Positions 34,597 to 42,874 of a stretch of DNA of 64,000 nt are shown here, one piece after another. The stretch comes from Treponema socranskii subsp. buccale. Lineage in GTDB: Bacteria; Spirochaetota; Spirochaetia; Treponematales; Treponemataceae. How positions within the stretch are numbered: the stretch's first letter is position 1; every line of letters starts with the position of its first letter. The translations under genes were made by a program, and so were the position numbers. Under the pieces are notes generated by a model that had not been told where the DNA came from, ran no database searches, and saw nothing but the letters and a program-made list of their open reading frames with translations. The stretch spans positions 744,001 through 808,000 of the forward strand of contig NZ_CP054258.1 in NCBI RefSeq assembly GCF_024181585.1, read 5' to 3'.

Positions 34597-34755
34597 CTAA
34601 TTTTGAAATGGGATACTACTCCCTTGTCTTAAAATAGACGGAATATAGGATCCTGTTGGCGGCATAATCGGATCATGCGCGGTAAAATAACTACACGAAT
34701 CCGCCGCACCGGTTAAGTCATCCGTAATCTCTGTTAATTCCATGTTTTTGTTCAT
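34597..34755 (-). CDS. 52-codon leader frame resembling the N-terminus of DUF1537 sugar-acid kinases
   Basis: The frame runs from an ATG at 34755 to a TAG at 34597. Residues 11-19, TDDLTGAAD, match the nucleotide/substrate loop (ADDLTGAxD) near the N-terminus of four-carbon acid-sugar kinases of the OtnK/DUF1537 family. The rest (MPPTGSYIPSILRQGSSIP) is not that family as I know it. It begins about 23 nt after the predicted transcription start and has no strong ribosome-binding site. It is either the stub of a deleted kinase gene or a leader peptide. Confidence 0.45.
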   Translation of the reverse strand: MNKNMELTEITDDLTGAADSCSYFTAHDPIMPPTGSYIPSILRQGSSIPFQN

Positions 34756-34784
34756 ATGTTTGATATATGTTCTTTATCGCCTAT

Positions 34785-34813
34785 ATATTAGTTCGTTTTC
34801 TGGCAATTGTCAA
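34785..34813 (-). promoter_or_regulatory. promoter of the TRAP/aldolase/kinase operon
   Basis: On the minus strand TTGACA (34808-34813), a 17-base spacer and TAATAT (34785-34790) predict a start near 34778 and a leader of about 260 nt before the binding-protein gene. Confidence 0.65.
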
Positions 34814-34860
34814 TATAAATCAATATATTTTTCATTATTTTATATGGCACGGTGCGTAAA

Positions 34861-34876
34861 ATGTTCGAACGAACAT
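34861..34876. promoter_or_regulatory. operator-like palindrome
   Basis: ATGTTCG-AA-CGAACAT is a perfect 7-bp inverted repeat about 48 bases upstream of the -35 hexamer. It is a candidate site for the DeoR regulator or an activator. Confidence 0.4.
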
Positions 34877-34923
34877 ATTGATGCACTAACCATCGCAACA
34901 TGACTTATTGCATATAAACCGGC

Positions 34924-34960
34924 AAAAAAAACAGTTCCTAAACATTTAGTCAGGAACTGT
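34924..34960 (-). terminator. terminator downstream of coaE
   Basis: On the minus strand CAGTTCCT pairs with AGGAACTG (34932-34939 with 34952-34959) and is followed by TTTTTTTT. Confidence 0.85.
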
Positions 34961-35054
34961 CAGCTATCGAAACCCTTCTCTAAAATTACGCGAAGGAGAA
35001 AATGTCAATTTTCGACTGAGTGCAATTTGTGCGCATAAGCGTACAGTTATAAAA

Positions 35055-35122
35055 GAGCTTTCGAAAGAAAACTCGAAGCTAAAAGCGTCGCGTTATTTTA
35101 ACGGTACTTTTAACCCTTCGAT
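35055..35122 (-). repeat. 68-bp repeat, coaE-proximal copy (possible attachment site)
   Basis: It contains the last nine codons and stop of coaE plus 38 downstream bases. The distal 24 bp are identical to 25183-25206, including the CTTTCGAAAG palindrome. The coding part differs from the distal copy mainly at third codon positions, as between homologous coaE ends. Confidence 0.7.
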
Positions 35123-35716
35123 ACACCGCAGCGCTTTTTCCGTATTTCGTTCGAGAGCGGAAAGGGATAAAGCATTGCGCAGCTTGACGATGGGTATACC
35201 GGTTTGTTCGTAACTTCGGTACAAACCGCGCTGGGCACGGAAACGTTTGCAGATCGCGCGTACGGCATCTCCGTCGCGTTTTTTTGCACGTAAAAGGCGT
35301 ACCAAAAAGGGCGCTTCGACGTAAAGGATCGCGCGGCACATGTGCATGAGAGTCGGCGTTTTGTAGAGTACGGCTGCGTTGAGCGCGATGTTTTTCGCCT
35401 CATGCGAATCGATTTTTTGCATCGCGCATTTTTCGATTGCGGGATAGACGATCGCTTCCTGTTTTGCAAGCAGCGACGCATCGGAAAAGACGAGCTTCCC
35501 GAGCGAGCGCCTGTCGACGCTTCCATCCGAACGCACGATATCGATACCGCGTTTTTGTGCATCCTGCGAAAAGGTACGGATGATTTTATCGGCTTCGCTC
35601 TCTATCGCCTCGTGGACGAGGGCGTCCGCGTCGATGCAAAGCCAGCCGCGCTTTTCAAGCAGCTTTGCCGCCGCATTTTTCCCCGCCGCCATGGGGCCCG
35701 TAATGCAGATGATCAA
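35093..35716 (-). CDS. coaE: dephospho-CoA kinase
   Basis: The 207-residue protein has the P-loop CITGPMAAGKNAAAKLLE at the N-terminus, the DADALVHEAI segment, and AILYVEAPFLVRLLRAKKRDG near the middle, all normal for CoaE. It adds the 3' phosphate to dephospho-CoA, the last step of CoA synthesis. The P-loop has Asn where Ser or Thr usually follows the lysine. Its start overlaps the polA stop by four bases. Its final codons lie in a repeat shared with 25.2 kb and may have been supplied by an inserted element. Confidence 0.88.
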   Translation of the reverse strand: MIICITGPMAAGKNAAAKLLEKRGWLCIDADALVHEAIESEADKIIRTFSQDAQKRGIDIVRSDGSVDRRSLGKLVFSDASLLAKQEAIVYPAIEKCAMQKIDSHEAKNIALNAAVLYKTPTLMHMCRAILYVEAPFLVRLLRAKKRDGDAVRAICKRFRAQRGLYRSYEQTGIPIVKLRNALSLSALERNTEKALRCIEGLKVPLK

Positions 35717-38625
35717 TGGAAGGCTCCCCAGTTTTTACCCGCTTCGATCGAAACGCGGAGCGGAACCGAAAGTTTTACCGCGCTTTCCATTTTATTGCGT
35801 ATCATGTCGATCGTCGCATCGAGGACGGATTTTTCCGACGGGCATTCGAAGATGAGTTCGTCGTGCACTTGGAGCAAAAGGCGGGCGCCGTTTTTTTCTT
35901 TTCGGAGAGCGGCGTCCACGTCGAGCATCGCCTGTTTTACGATGTCCGCCGCGCTTCCCTGTACGGGCGTATTTACCGCGATGCGTTCGGCTGCAGCTTT
36001 TTCCGTTTTGTTTTTCGAATTAATATTAATAATTTTTCTGCGTCGTCCGAAAATCGTTTCGACGTATCCGTGCGTTTCGGCAAAGGAAATCGTCGAATCG
36101 ATAAAATGTCTGATCGACGAATACTGCGTAAAATAATGTTCGATAAACGAAGCGGCCTGCGTTCGTGAAATGCCCAAATCGCGCGCGAGGCGGAATGCGC
36201 TCATGCCGTAGATGATGCCGAAATTGATCGTCTTTGCAATGCGTCTTTCGTCCGCCGTAACTTTTTCCGGAGGCGTCGAAAATAAAAGGGATGCCGTTGC
36301 GCGGTGGATGTCCACGCCCTCGCTGAACGCTTTGCACATGTTTTTGTCGCCCGAAAGGTGTGCGAGGACGACGAGTTCGATCTGCGAATAATCGGCCGAA
36401 ATGAGATGCGTATTCGGCAAAGCGGTAAAGGCTGAGCGGATTCTCCTGCCGTCTTCGTTCCGCACCGGAATGTTTTGCAAGTTCGGATCGCGCGATGAAA
36501 GCCGTCCGGTCGCCGTTCCCGTCTGCATATAGTTCGTGTGCAAACGTTTGTTTTTATCGCAGAGTTTCGGCAGCGCTTCGACGTAGGTCGACTGCAGCTT
36601 TGTCTTTTCACGATATGTGAGAATTTTTTGCGGCACCGGATGATAAGCCGAAAGTTCTTCGAGCACCGTCGTGTCCGTCGAATAACCGGTTTTCGTCTTT
36701 TTGCCGTGCGGCAATTTCAATTCTTCGAATAAAATTTCCTGCAGCTGTTTCGGAGAAGCGATATTGAATTCGTGTCCGACGATTTCGTATATTTCTTTTT
36801 GCACCGTTTCGATTTCACCGGTGAGTTCGGCGTCGTATTTGTCGAGCGCTTTTGTGTTTACGTGGATGCCGCGCAGTTCCATTTCCGCGAGGATAGGAAG
36901 CAGCTTCATTTCGACGTCGGTAAATAAATTTAATAATTTATTTTTTTCAAGCCGTTCGCGGAAAAGATGCCAAAGCTGCAGCGTAAAATCGGCGTCTTCG
37001 GCACCGTAGTCGGCGGCTTTGTCGAGCGGTACATCGGCAAAGCTTCCTCCTTTGGGTACGATATCGTCGTATTCGATGCCCGAAAGCGAGAGCTTTCTCT
37101 CCGCAAGATATTCGAGCGCGTACGAAGCTCCTCCCGTTTTATCCGGATCGAGCAGCCACGCGGCGACCATCGTGTCGGCGATTTTGCACGAAGGGGAGGG
37201 GTAGTCTCCGCCTTTGAGTGCGATGCCGTTCGTGCGAAGCACTTCGTAATCGAATTTACCGTTGTGCATGACGACGGTGATGTCTTTGTCGGTAAAAAGC
37301 CGTGCGATCTGCACAAGCGCATCCTGCTTTGAAATGAGCGGGCCTGAAAAAAGCGCGTCGGTGAGTACAAGCGGAACGTAGACTGCTTTGCCGGGTATCG
37401 TGCACAGCGAAAAGCCGACGAGAGAAGCGCTCATCGTGTCGAGACTGTCCGTTTCGCAGTCGAAAGCGGCGCATTTTTCTTTCGATGCGATAATGCCGTC
37501 GACGATTTTTTTGAGTTCTTCGATATCGGTTACGGCGCGGTATTCGCCTTTGTTTTTCGTAAGCGGCTTGAGCATCGGAACTTCTTCCGTATCGGGTTCC
37601 TGTTCGGAAGATTCGTATTTTGTCCTTCCGTTTTCTTCATCTTCAGCGCTTGCCTCGTTTTTCCGCGCCGGATGAGCGCCTTTTTTCGCTGCAGAGGCTT
37701 TTCGCGCTTCGTCCGTTTCGATGCCTGTGCTTCCGTTTTCCGCTGCGAGAGCGGCATAGGATTTTGCGACGGTAGGCGCTTCGTAAAATGAAAGCTTTTC
37801 CGCGGCGGCATTGAAATCGAACGAAACGGGAGGAATCGCATCTTCGAGGTTTTTTACGCACGGCACGTCGTAACATAATTTTATTAATTTTTGTGAAAAA
37901 TACGCGTCGTCTTTTCCCGCCCGCAGCTTTTCACCCGCGGCTCCCTTTATTTCATCCGCATGTGCGAAAATGTTGTCGAGGTTTCCGTACGCGTCGATGT
38001 ATTTGCACGCGGTTTTCGGCCCGACGCCTTTTACGCCCGGCACGTTGTCCGATGCGTCTCCGATAAGCGAAAGCAGATCGAGCATTTGTTCGGGAAGGAC
38101 GCCCCATTCGGCTTTAACGCCGTTCGAATCGATCGCTTTCCAAATGAGGGCGGTATCGGGTTTTAAAATCTGCGTCGTGCCGTTTACAAGCTGCATCAAA
38201 TCTTTGTCGCCCGAAAGGATGCGGCACGTGCGCCCGCTTGCCGCCGCCTTTGCCGCAACCGTTGCGATGATATCGTCGGCTTCGTAGCCGTCGCACTGCA
38301 GGATCGGAATGCCGAGAGATGCGAGAATGTCTTCGATCCACGGAATCTGGGCGTGCAGGTCGTCGGGCGTTTTTGCGCGGGTGGCTTTGTATTCATCGTA
38401 CATTTCGTGGCGGAACGTCGGCGTGCGCGAATCGAAAGCCGCGGCGATGTAACGCGGTTTATAGTGCGTAAACACCGCGTGCAGATTTCTGAAAAAACCG
38501 AAAAGTGCGGAAATATTTTCCCCGCGGCTGTTTGTCAGCGGCCGCGAAATAAACGCAAAATAACAGCGGTAGATGAGTCCGTACGAATCGAGGATATAGA
38601 TGGTGTCGTCGTTGAATTCCTGCAT
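35713..38625 (-). CDS. polA: DNA polymerase I
   Basis: The 970-residue protein has all three PolI domains. A 5'-3' nuclease domain (about 1-290) shows ILSGDKDLMQLV and GDASDNVPGVKGVGPKTA. A 3'-5' exonuclease domain (about 365-555) retains the catalytic pair in AAFDCETDSLDT. The polymerase domain (about 600-970) shows LISADYSQIELVVLAHLSGD, RRIAKTINFGIIYGMSAF and LLLQVHDELIFECP. A charged linker of about 60 residues lies between the nuclease and exonuclease parts. It acts in Okazaki-fragment maturation and repair. It is the first gene of the polA-coaE unit. Confidence 0.96.
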   Translation of the reverse strand: MQEFNDDTIYILDSYGLIYRCYFAFISRPLTNSRGENISALFGFFRNLHAVFTHYKPRYIAAAFDSRTPTFRHEMYDEYKATRAKTPDDLHAQIPWIEDILASLGIPILQCDGYEADDIIATVAAKAAASGRTCRILSGDKDLMQLVNGTTQILKPDTALIWKAIDSNGVKAEWGVLPEQMLDLLSLIGDASDNVPGVKGVGPKTACKYIDAYGNLDNIFAHADEIKGAAGEKLRAGKDDAYFSQKLIKLCYDVPCVKNLEDAIPPVSFDFNAAAEKLSFYEAPTVAKSYAALAAENGSTGIETDEARKASAAKKGAHPARKNEASAEDEENGRTKYESSEQEPDTEEVPMLKPLTKNKGEYRAVTDIEELKKIVDGIIASKEKCAAFDCETDSLDTMSASLVGFSLCTIPGKAVYVPLVLTDALFSGPLISKQDALVQIARLFTDKDITVVMHNGKFDYEVLRTNGIALKGGDYPSPSCKIADTMVAAWLLDPDKTGGASYALEYLAERKLSLSGIEYDDIVPKGGSFADVPLDKAADYGAEDADFTLQLWHLFRERLEKNKLLNLFTDVEMKLLPILAEMELRGIHVNTKALDKYDAELTGEIETVQKEIYEIVGHEFNIASPKQLQEILFEELKLPHGKKTKTGYSTDTTVLEELSAYHPVPQKILTYREKTKLQSTYVEALPKLCDKNKRLHTNYMQTGTATGRLSSRDPNLQNIPVRNEDGRRIRSAFTALPNTHLISADYSQIELVVLAHLSGDKNMCKAFSEGVDIHRATASLLFSTPPEKVTADERRIAKTINFGIIYGMSAFRLARDLGISRTQAASFIEHYFTQYSSIRHFIDSTISFAETHGYVETIFGRRRKIININSKNKTEKAAAERIAVNTPVQGSAADIVKQAMLDVDAALRKEKNGARLLLQVHDELIFECPSEKSVLDATIDMIRNKMESAVKLSVPLRVSIEAGKNWGAFH

Positions 38626-38662
38626 AGCCCCATTTTAGCACGGCGGAAAACGGTTTTCAACA

Positions 38663-39490
38663 TTATTTTTTATATAAAAATTTTTCCGGCAATGTTACGC
38701 CGAATTCTTTTGCAAGCTGACGAAAACCTTCGGGTTCGATCGTCTGCGATTTATGCTGCGATATGGAATATACTTTTACCGAAATTTCCGCGGCTTTTTC
38801 TATCGTATGCATAAGACCGAACGTCGTGTCGAACGTTTCTCCTGCGCAAAAAATACCGTGGTGCGCCCAAATAGCGGCGTCGTAAGTTTCCATGAGCTTG
38901 CTCGTTTCGACGGCTATATCACGACCGCCGGGTACCATCCACGGCACTACGCCGATTCCTGACGGGAATACGACGGGACATTCCGTAGCGCTTTCCCACA
39001 GTTCACGGGTGAAAATTTCATCTTTCAGCGGCAACACGAACGTAAGTGCAATAACGTTTGTACAGTGTGCGTGATAGATGACGCGGTATGCTCCTCCGCT
39101 TAACTTTTTTTTCACTTCGTGATTCATCAAATGAGTCGGCAGTTCGCTCGTCGGCTTTCCTCCGTTACGGAGTCCCCATACGATGCGGAAATTCTTTCCG
39201 GTATCGTCTATTTCGATGATACAGATATTCGCTTCCGGATCAAGCGGTATATTACGCATAAATTTTCCGCTTCCGGTTACGAGAAAATATTCACCTGCGA
39301 GTGTGCCGACTTCGCATCCGATCGGGAGCCATGCACCGCCGGTATTGAAAAACGCTTTTACTTCATCGATTTCCTCGCTCTTTATGCGATAAGAAAGATT
39401 GCCTCCGTTCCGTTCATGCCATCCCAATTCCCAGCCGTCACTGCAGACGCGGATAAACGATTTAATAAATTCAGCTTCCATTATATTCAT
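38663..39490 (-). CDS. rhaD: L-rhamnulose-1-phosphate aldolase
   Basis: The ATG at 39490 follows GAGG by eight bases. The 275-residue protein is a class II aldolase/adducin-fold enzyme close to RhaD: GWHERNGGNLSYR, FLVTGSGKFMRNI, the zinc-binding YHAHCTNVIALTFVLP, TRELWESATECPVVFPSG and WAHHGIFCAG. It cleaves L-rhamnulose-1-P to dihydroxyacetone-P and L-lactaldehyde. The kinase gene upstream ends six bases before this start. Because RhaD is related to ribulose-5-P 4-epimerases, some activity on pentose phosphates is conceivable but not implied. Confidence 0.93.
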   Translation of the reverse strand: MNIMEAEFIKSFIRVCSDGWELGWHERNGGNLSYRIKSEEIDEVKAFFNTGGAWLPIGCEVGTLAGEYFLVTGSGKFMRNIPLDPEANICIIEIDDTGKNFRIVWGLRNGGKPTSELPTHLMNHEVKKKLSGGAYRVIYHAHCTNVIALTFVLPLKDEIFTRELWESATECPVVFPSGIGVVPWMVPGGRDIAVETSKLMETYDAAIWAHHGIFCAGETFDTTFGLMHTIEKAAEISVKVYSISQHKSQTIEPEGFRQLAKEFGVTLPEKFLYKK

Positions 39491-39495
39491 ACGTG

Positions 39496-41028
39496 TTACC
39501 TCTTGATTTGCGCCGCCGTAAGCCATGCGGCTTTGTATGCTTTATAGTCGTTTATTTCGGTTTTTTTAATAGGCACGTGCTCTATTTTAATAAAATCGCC
39601 GAGTTCCGTACAGCTCTTACCGGTAAGCGCCATAAGAGCGCTCATAGCGCAGCCTGTTGCGGTAGCTTCTTTCATAGTCGTCAACGCGACGCTGTTCGAC
39701 GGAAAGATGGAAGAAAGCAACTCATTGTAGAGTCTGTTTTTTCGAAAGCCGCCTTCCGTATATAAAGAGGTTGTATCGGAAAAACCGACGCAGCCGACGC
39801 TCGTTTCCGTCTGAATCGCTATGGAAATATCGAGCAGCGCAAAAAAGAGTTTTTCGTTGAAAAAAACTTTCGGAACGGATTTTCCCGACAGCATCTCGTT
39901 GAGCGGGTGGAATATACCGTCTTCGTAAATGCCGGCGGCGGAAAGAGGAAAGACGCCTGATTCCGGAAGCACTCCCGGTACAAGGAATACGCGTTTTTCG
40001 GAAAGTATTTTCTGTACCGTTTGCATATCGGAAACGGGGAATGCATCCGTTTTATTTATTTTTTGATAAAGCCGTACATACGTGTCGACTTCCATCCCTC
40101 CGACAAATATTGCGGTTTTTACAGGCGTATCGAGCGCGCTTCGATTAAAGAATACCGTTTTACCGATGTCATCGGGATTGTAAAAAGATTTTGCGTTTTC
40201 CGAAACATCGGGATGCATGCAGACGCACCATGTTCCCGTCGAGTTGAGAATAAAGTCTTTATCGCTGCCGCGCGCGATATACGGCAAAAGCGATGCATTT
40301 GAATCGTGAATACCGGCCGTTACGATTACCGATTCGTCGAGTCCGAGCTCTTTTACCGTTTGTGCCGAAATACATCCGAGAGAGCTGCATGTCGGTACAT
40401 ATATTTCGGGCATACGGCTTCGTATTCCCAAGCTGTCTACGACAGTCGACCACGTATGTTCGTTTTGATTCCATAAATACGAATGGCATGCGAGATATGT
40501 CGGTTCATACGCTTTTTTACCGGTAAGCCAAAACGACCAATATTGCGGAAAGCCGAGAATTACCGTCGTCCGTGCAAATCGATCGGCAAAATATTTTTGT
40601 AAAAATAAAATGCCTTTTGAATAATTCAGCAGCGAAGGAAATTGCGGCGTATATGTTGTTGCCTGCAGCGATTCGGGACTGCCGCATTTTTCATAAAATT
40701 CACGATGAAAATCTTCTCCCGGTTCGTAGGTGTAAAAGATACACGGTGCGCATACGGATCCGCGTTCATCGACACAGACAAATGTTGCCCCGTGCGCCGT
40801 CACCGATATCGCCCGTACGGGATATTTTTTTGCGAAAAGACGAATGTTTTCAATAAACCATTTTTTCATACCGTCGATATCGTGCGTCGGTATATCGCCG
40901 GCGGGACCTTTTATCATAATCGGAGAAAATTCTTTATATACGGATTCCCGCTGTACGAGGTGTTCATCGTAAACCGCGATTTTTTTATTTGTCATACCGA
41001 TATCGATAACGATAATCGCCTGCTTCAT
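39496..41028 (-). CDS. rhaB: FGGY-family kinase, probable L-rhamnulokinase
   Basis: The 510-residue protein has the FGGY kinase layout: IVIDIGMTNKKIAVYDEH at the N-terminus, VTAHGATFVC substrate strand, GIHDSNASLLPYI, and a C-terminal YTEGGFRKNRLYNELLSS. It phosphorylates a ketose with ATP. Its position directly before rhaD and in a locus with rhaA makes L-rhamnulose the likely substrate. The sequence is not a close match to E. coli RhaB as I recall it, so the symbol is contextual. It is divergent from the AraC regulator 92 bp away. Confidence 0.78.
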   Translation of the reverse strand: MKQAIIVIDIGMTNKKIAVYDEHLVQRESVYKEFSPIMIKGPAGDIPTHDIDGMKKWFIENIRLFAKKYPVRAISVTAHGATFVCVDERGSVCAPCIFYTYEPGEDFHREFYEKCGSPESLQATTYTPQFPSLLNYSKGILFLQKYFADRFARTTVILGFPQYWSFWLTGKKAYEPTYLACHSYLWNQNEHTWSTVVDSLGIRSRMPEIYVPTCSSLGCISAQTVKELGLDESVIVTAGIHDSNASLLPYIARGSDKDFILNSTGTWCVCMHPDVSENAKSFYNPDDIGKTVFFNRSALDTPVKTAIFVGGMEVDTYVRLYQKINKTDAFPVSDMQTVQKILSEKRVFLVPGVLPESGVFPLSAAGIYEDGIFHPLNEMLSGKSVPKVFFNEKLFFALLDISIAIQTETSVGCVGFSDTTSLYTEGGFRKNRLYNELLSSIFPSNSVALTTMKEATATGCAMSALMALTGKSCTELGDFIKIEHVPIKKTEINDYKAYKAAWLTAAQIKR

Positions 41029-41063
41029 ATTATTCAGTGTAGCGTACCGCAGTTTTTTTTACC

Positions 41064-41092
41064 TTGACAGAACATTCAGCAACTAGGATAAT
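41064..41092 (+). promoter_or_regulatory. promoter of the AraC-type regulator
   Basis: TTGACA (41064-41069), a 17-base spacer and GATAAT (41087-41092) form a near-consensus promoter in the 92-bp gap between the divergent rhaB-like and araC-like genes. Confidence 0.75.
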
Positions 41093-41120
41093 AACTGCAA
41101 CTCGGTTTATAAGTCTATGT

Positions 41121-41987
41121 ATGGATATGGAAAGGTTAGTTTCAAAAAAATATTGGACGAGAGAAACGCCGTATCATTTTGAATTCCGTAACCCGCAACC
41201 CGCTTTTCCGCTGCATTCGCATGATTTTACTGAAATCGTAATCATCTATAACGGTACCGGACTGCACAGAACCCCGCAGCAATCTTTTAAACTGGAAGCG
41301 GGCGATGTCGTGTTTATAAAACCGGGTCAAATACACGGATACGATGCCGTCGATAATCTTGTTTTGATGAATATTTTAATAAAGCCGTCGTTTCTTGCCG
41401 ATAACGTTTTCGGCTTATCAACAGCGCCGGGGTATTCCGATTTATTTTTATCGACGGATTCTATAAAGAGTGAGCCGCAGTCCGTTATTCATTTCAGGCT
41501 CAATCGTCTGCAATTGTTTGAAGTGCAGGCGATTTTGGAGTCGATGCAGGAAGAGATCGACAGCCGGCATCTTTTATGGAATATCGAAAATACGATATAT
41601 CTTTTTCAGCTGTTTATATTATTGCTCCGTATCTACAACAACCCTGCATATCCGGCGACGACTGAAAAAGATGCGTCTGCCGTTGTAAAATATGTTGAAA
41701 AAAATTTTAGAGAAAATTTTACGATAAAGCAGCTTATGGAATGTTTTAATATGTCCGAAAGCACCGTGCTGCGTACGTTCAAGCGCGTTACGGGGTATTC
41801 CGCATCCGAATATCAAATGCGCCGGCGCATGCTTGTGGCGATGGATGAACTTGCTTCAACGGATAAGAGCGTTACGCAAATCGCATACGATATGGGGTTC
41901 AACGACAGCAATTATTTCAGCCGCAGTTTTCGGCGTTTTACCGGTATCACGCCGACTGCATACCGCAAACGATTTTCAAAAAAATAA
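41121..41987 (+). CDS. AraC-family regulator (RhaS/RhaR-like)
   Basis: I start at the ATG at 41121 because the TTG at 41064 that opens the longer frame is part of the -35 hexamer. The protein of about 288 residues has an N-terminal cupin sensor (PLHSHDFTEIVIIYNGTG, FIKPGQIHGYD). A C-terminal pair of helix-turn-helices follows (FTIKQLMECFNMSESTVLRT and VTQIAYDMGFNDSNYFSRSF), ending TPTAYRKRF. This is the RhaS/RhaR architecture, in which L-rhamnose binding activates the rha genes. It sits between the two halves of the rhamnose locus on the opposite strand. Confidence 0.9.
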   Translation: MDMERLVSKKYWTRETPYHFEFRNPQPAFPLHSHDFTEIVIIYNGTGLHRTPQQSFKLEAGDVVFIKPGQIHGYDAVDNLVLMNILIKPSFLADNVFGLSTAPGYSDLFLSTDSIKSEPQSVIHFRLNRLQLFEVQAILESMQEEIDSRHLLWNIENTIYLFQLFILLLRIYNNPAYPATTEKDASAVVKYVEKNFRENFTIKQLMECFNMSESTVLRTFKRVTGYSASEYQMRRRMLVAMDELASTDKSVTQIAYDMGFNDSNYFSRSFRRFTGITPTAYRKRFSKK

Positions 41988-42004
41988 CCATGCCGCCGTT
42001 TTTC

Positions 42005-42847
42005 TTACATGCCGGCAAAGCCGTCGAGAATTTTTCGAGCAAACGAACTTGCGCCGTTTACCGCCTGCTTCCAATCGTCGTTTCCCGTATACCATAATTC
42101 CGTTACATAGCGCCTCACGCCGAGCTGCCATAATTTTTTCAGTATACGTTCAAAATCGACGACGCCGGTACCGAAAGGAACTTCACGATATTTTCCGGGC
42201 ATCGTTTCTTTGATGTGTGCTGCAACGATATGTCCTTTTCCTTTTTCCATATCGGCAAGGATATCGCTCTTATACAAGAGAGCCGCATTGTTGAGATTTC
42301 CGATATCGGGATAAACGCCGAGGTAGGGAGATGCGATCGGCAAAATACGGCGCATCGCTTTTTCCATCGTATCCATAAAAGGCGTTTCCATTGTTTCGAA
42401 TGCGAGTATGATGCCTTCTTTTGCGGCGACAGCCGTACCGAGTGCGAGGTTTTTGCGGAAACGCTTTTCCGTTTCTTCCGTCGATTGCGCATAATACGTG
42501 TCGTACCCTGCCATCTGTATGACAGGGATCCCGGCGATTCGCGCAAAGCGTATCGCTTTTTCGAGTATCTCGAGGCTTTTCGTTTCGTCTTTATCGCCGA
42601 GCGCATACCGCCGTTGCCCGCTTAAACAGATCGAACCGAAACTCATCGATTCGCCGTATGCGACGGATACGACATCCCGTATCTGTGCATCGCTCCAATC
42701 GAGCCGCGCAAGTTTTTCATCCGTTTCGTCGATACTTATCTCGATGTAATCGTAACCGGCGCTTTTCGCTACCTGAAATTTTTCTTTCCAACCGATGTCT
42801 TTCGGCATCGCTTTTTCGTACAATCCGATTTTATACATTCTATCCAT
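42005..42847 (-). CDS. ulaE: L-xylulose-5-phosphate 3-epimerase (UlaE/SgbU family)
   Basis: The ATG at 42847 follows AAGGA by seven bases. The 280-residue TIM-barrel protein matches the UlaE/SgbU type: YKIGLYEKAMPKDIGWKEKF, IEISIDETDEKLARLDW, VIQMAGYDTYY, LAFETMETPFMDT, YPDIGNLNNA and HIKETMPGKYREVPFG. It converts L-xylulose-5-P to L-ribulose-5-P. The L-xylulokinase gene precedes it by 27 bp. No L-ribulose-5-P 4-epimerase gene is in the window; it would be needed to reach D-xylulose-5-P. Confidence 0.88.
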   Translation of the reverse strand: MDRMYKIGLYEKAMPKDIGWKEKFQVAKSAGYDYIEISIDETDEKLARLDWSDAQIRDVVSVAYGESMSFGSICLSGQRRYALGDKDETKSLEILEKAIRFARIAGIPVIQMAGYDTYYAQSTEETEKRFRKNLALGTAVAAKEGIILAFETMETPFMDTMEKAMRRILPIASPYLGVYPDIGNLNNAALLYKSDILADMEKGKGHIVAAHIKETMPGKYREVPFGTGVVDFERILKKLWQLGVRRYVTELWYTGNDDWKQAVNGASSFARKILDGFAGM

Positions 42848-42874
42848 AGCGTTTTCCTTATCGCGAGGCACTGT

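Noticed and set aside
41064-41120. TTG-initiated N-terminal extension of the AraC-type regulator
   Set aside because: The TTG is the start of a TTGACA -35 hexamer with a proper -10, so this stretch is promoter and leader.
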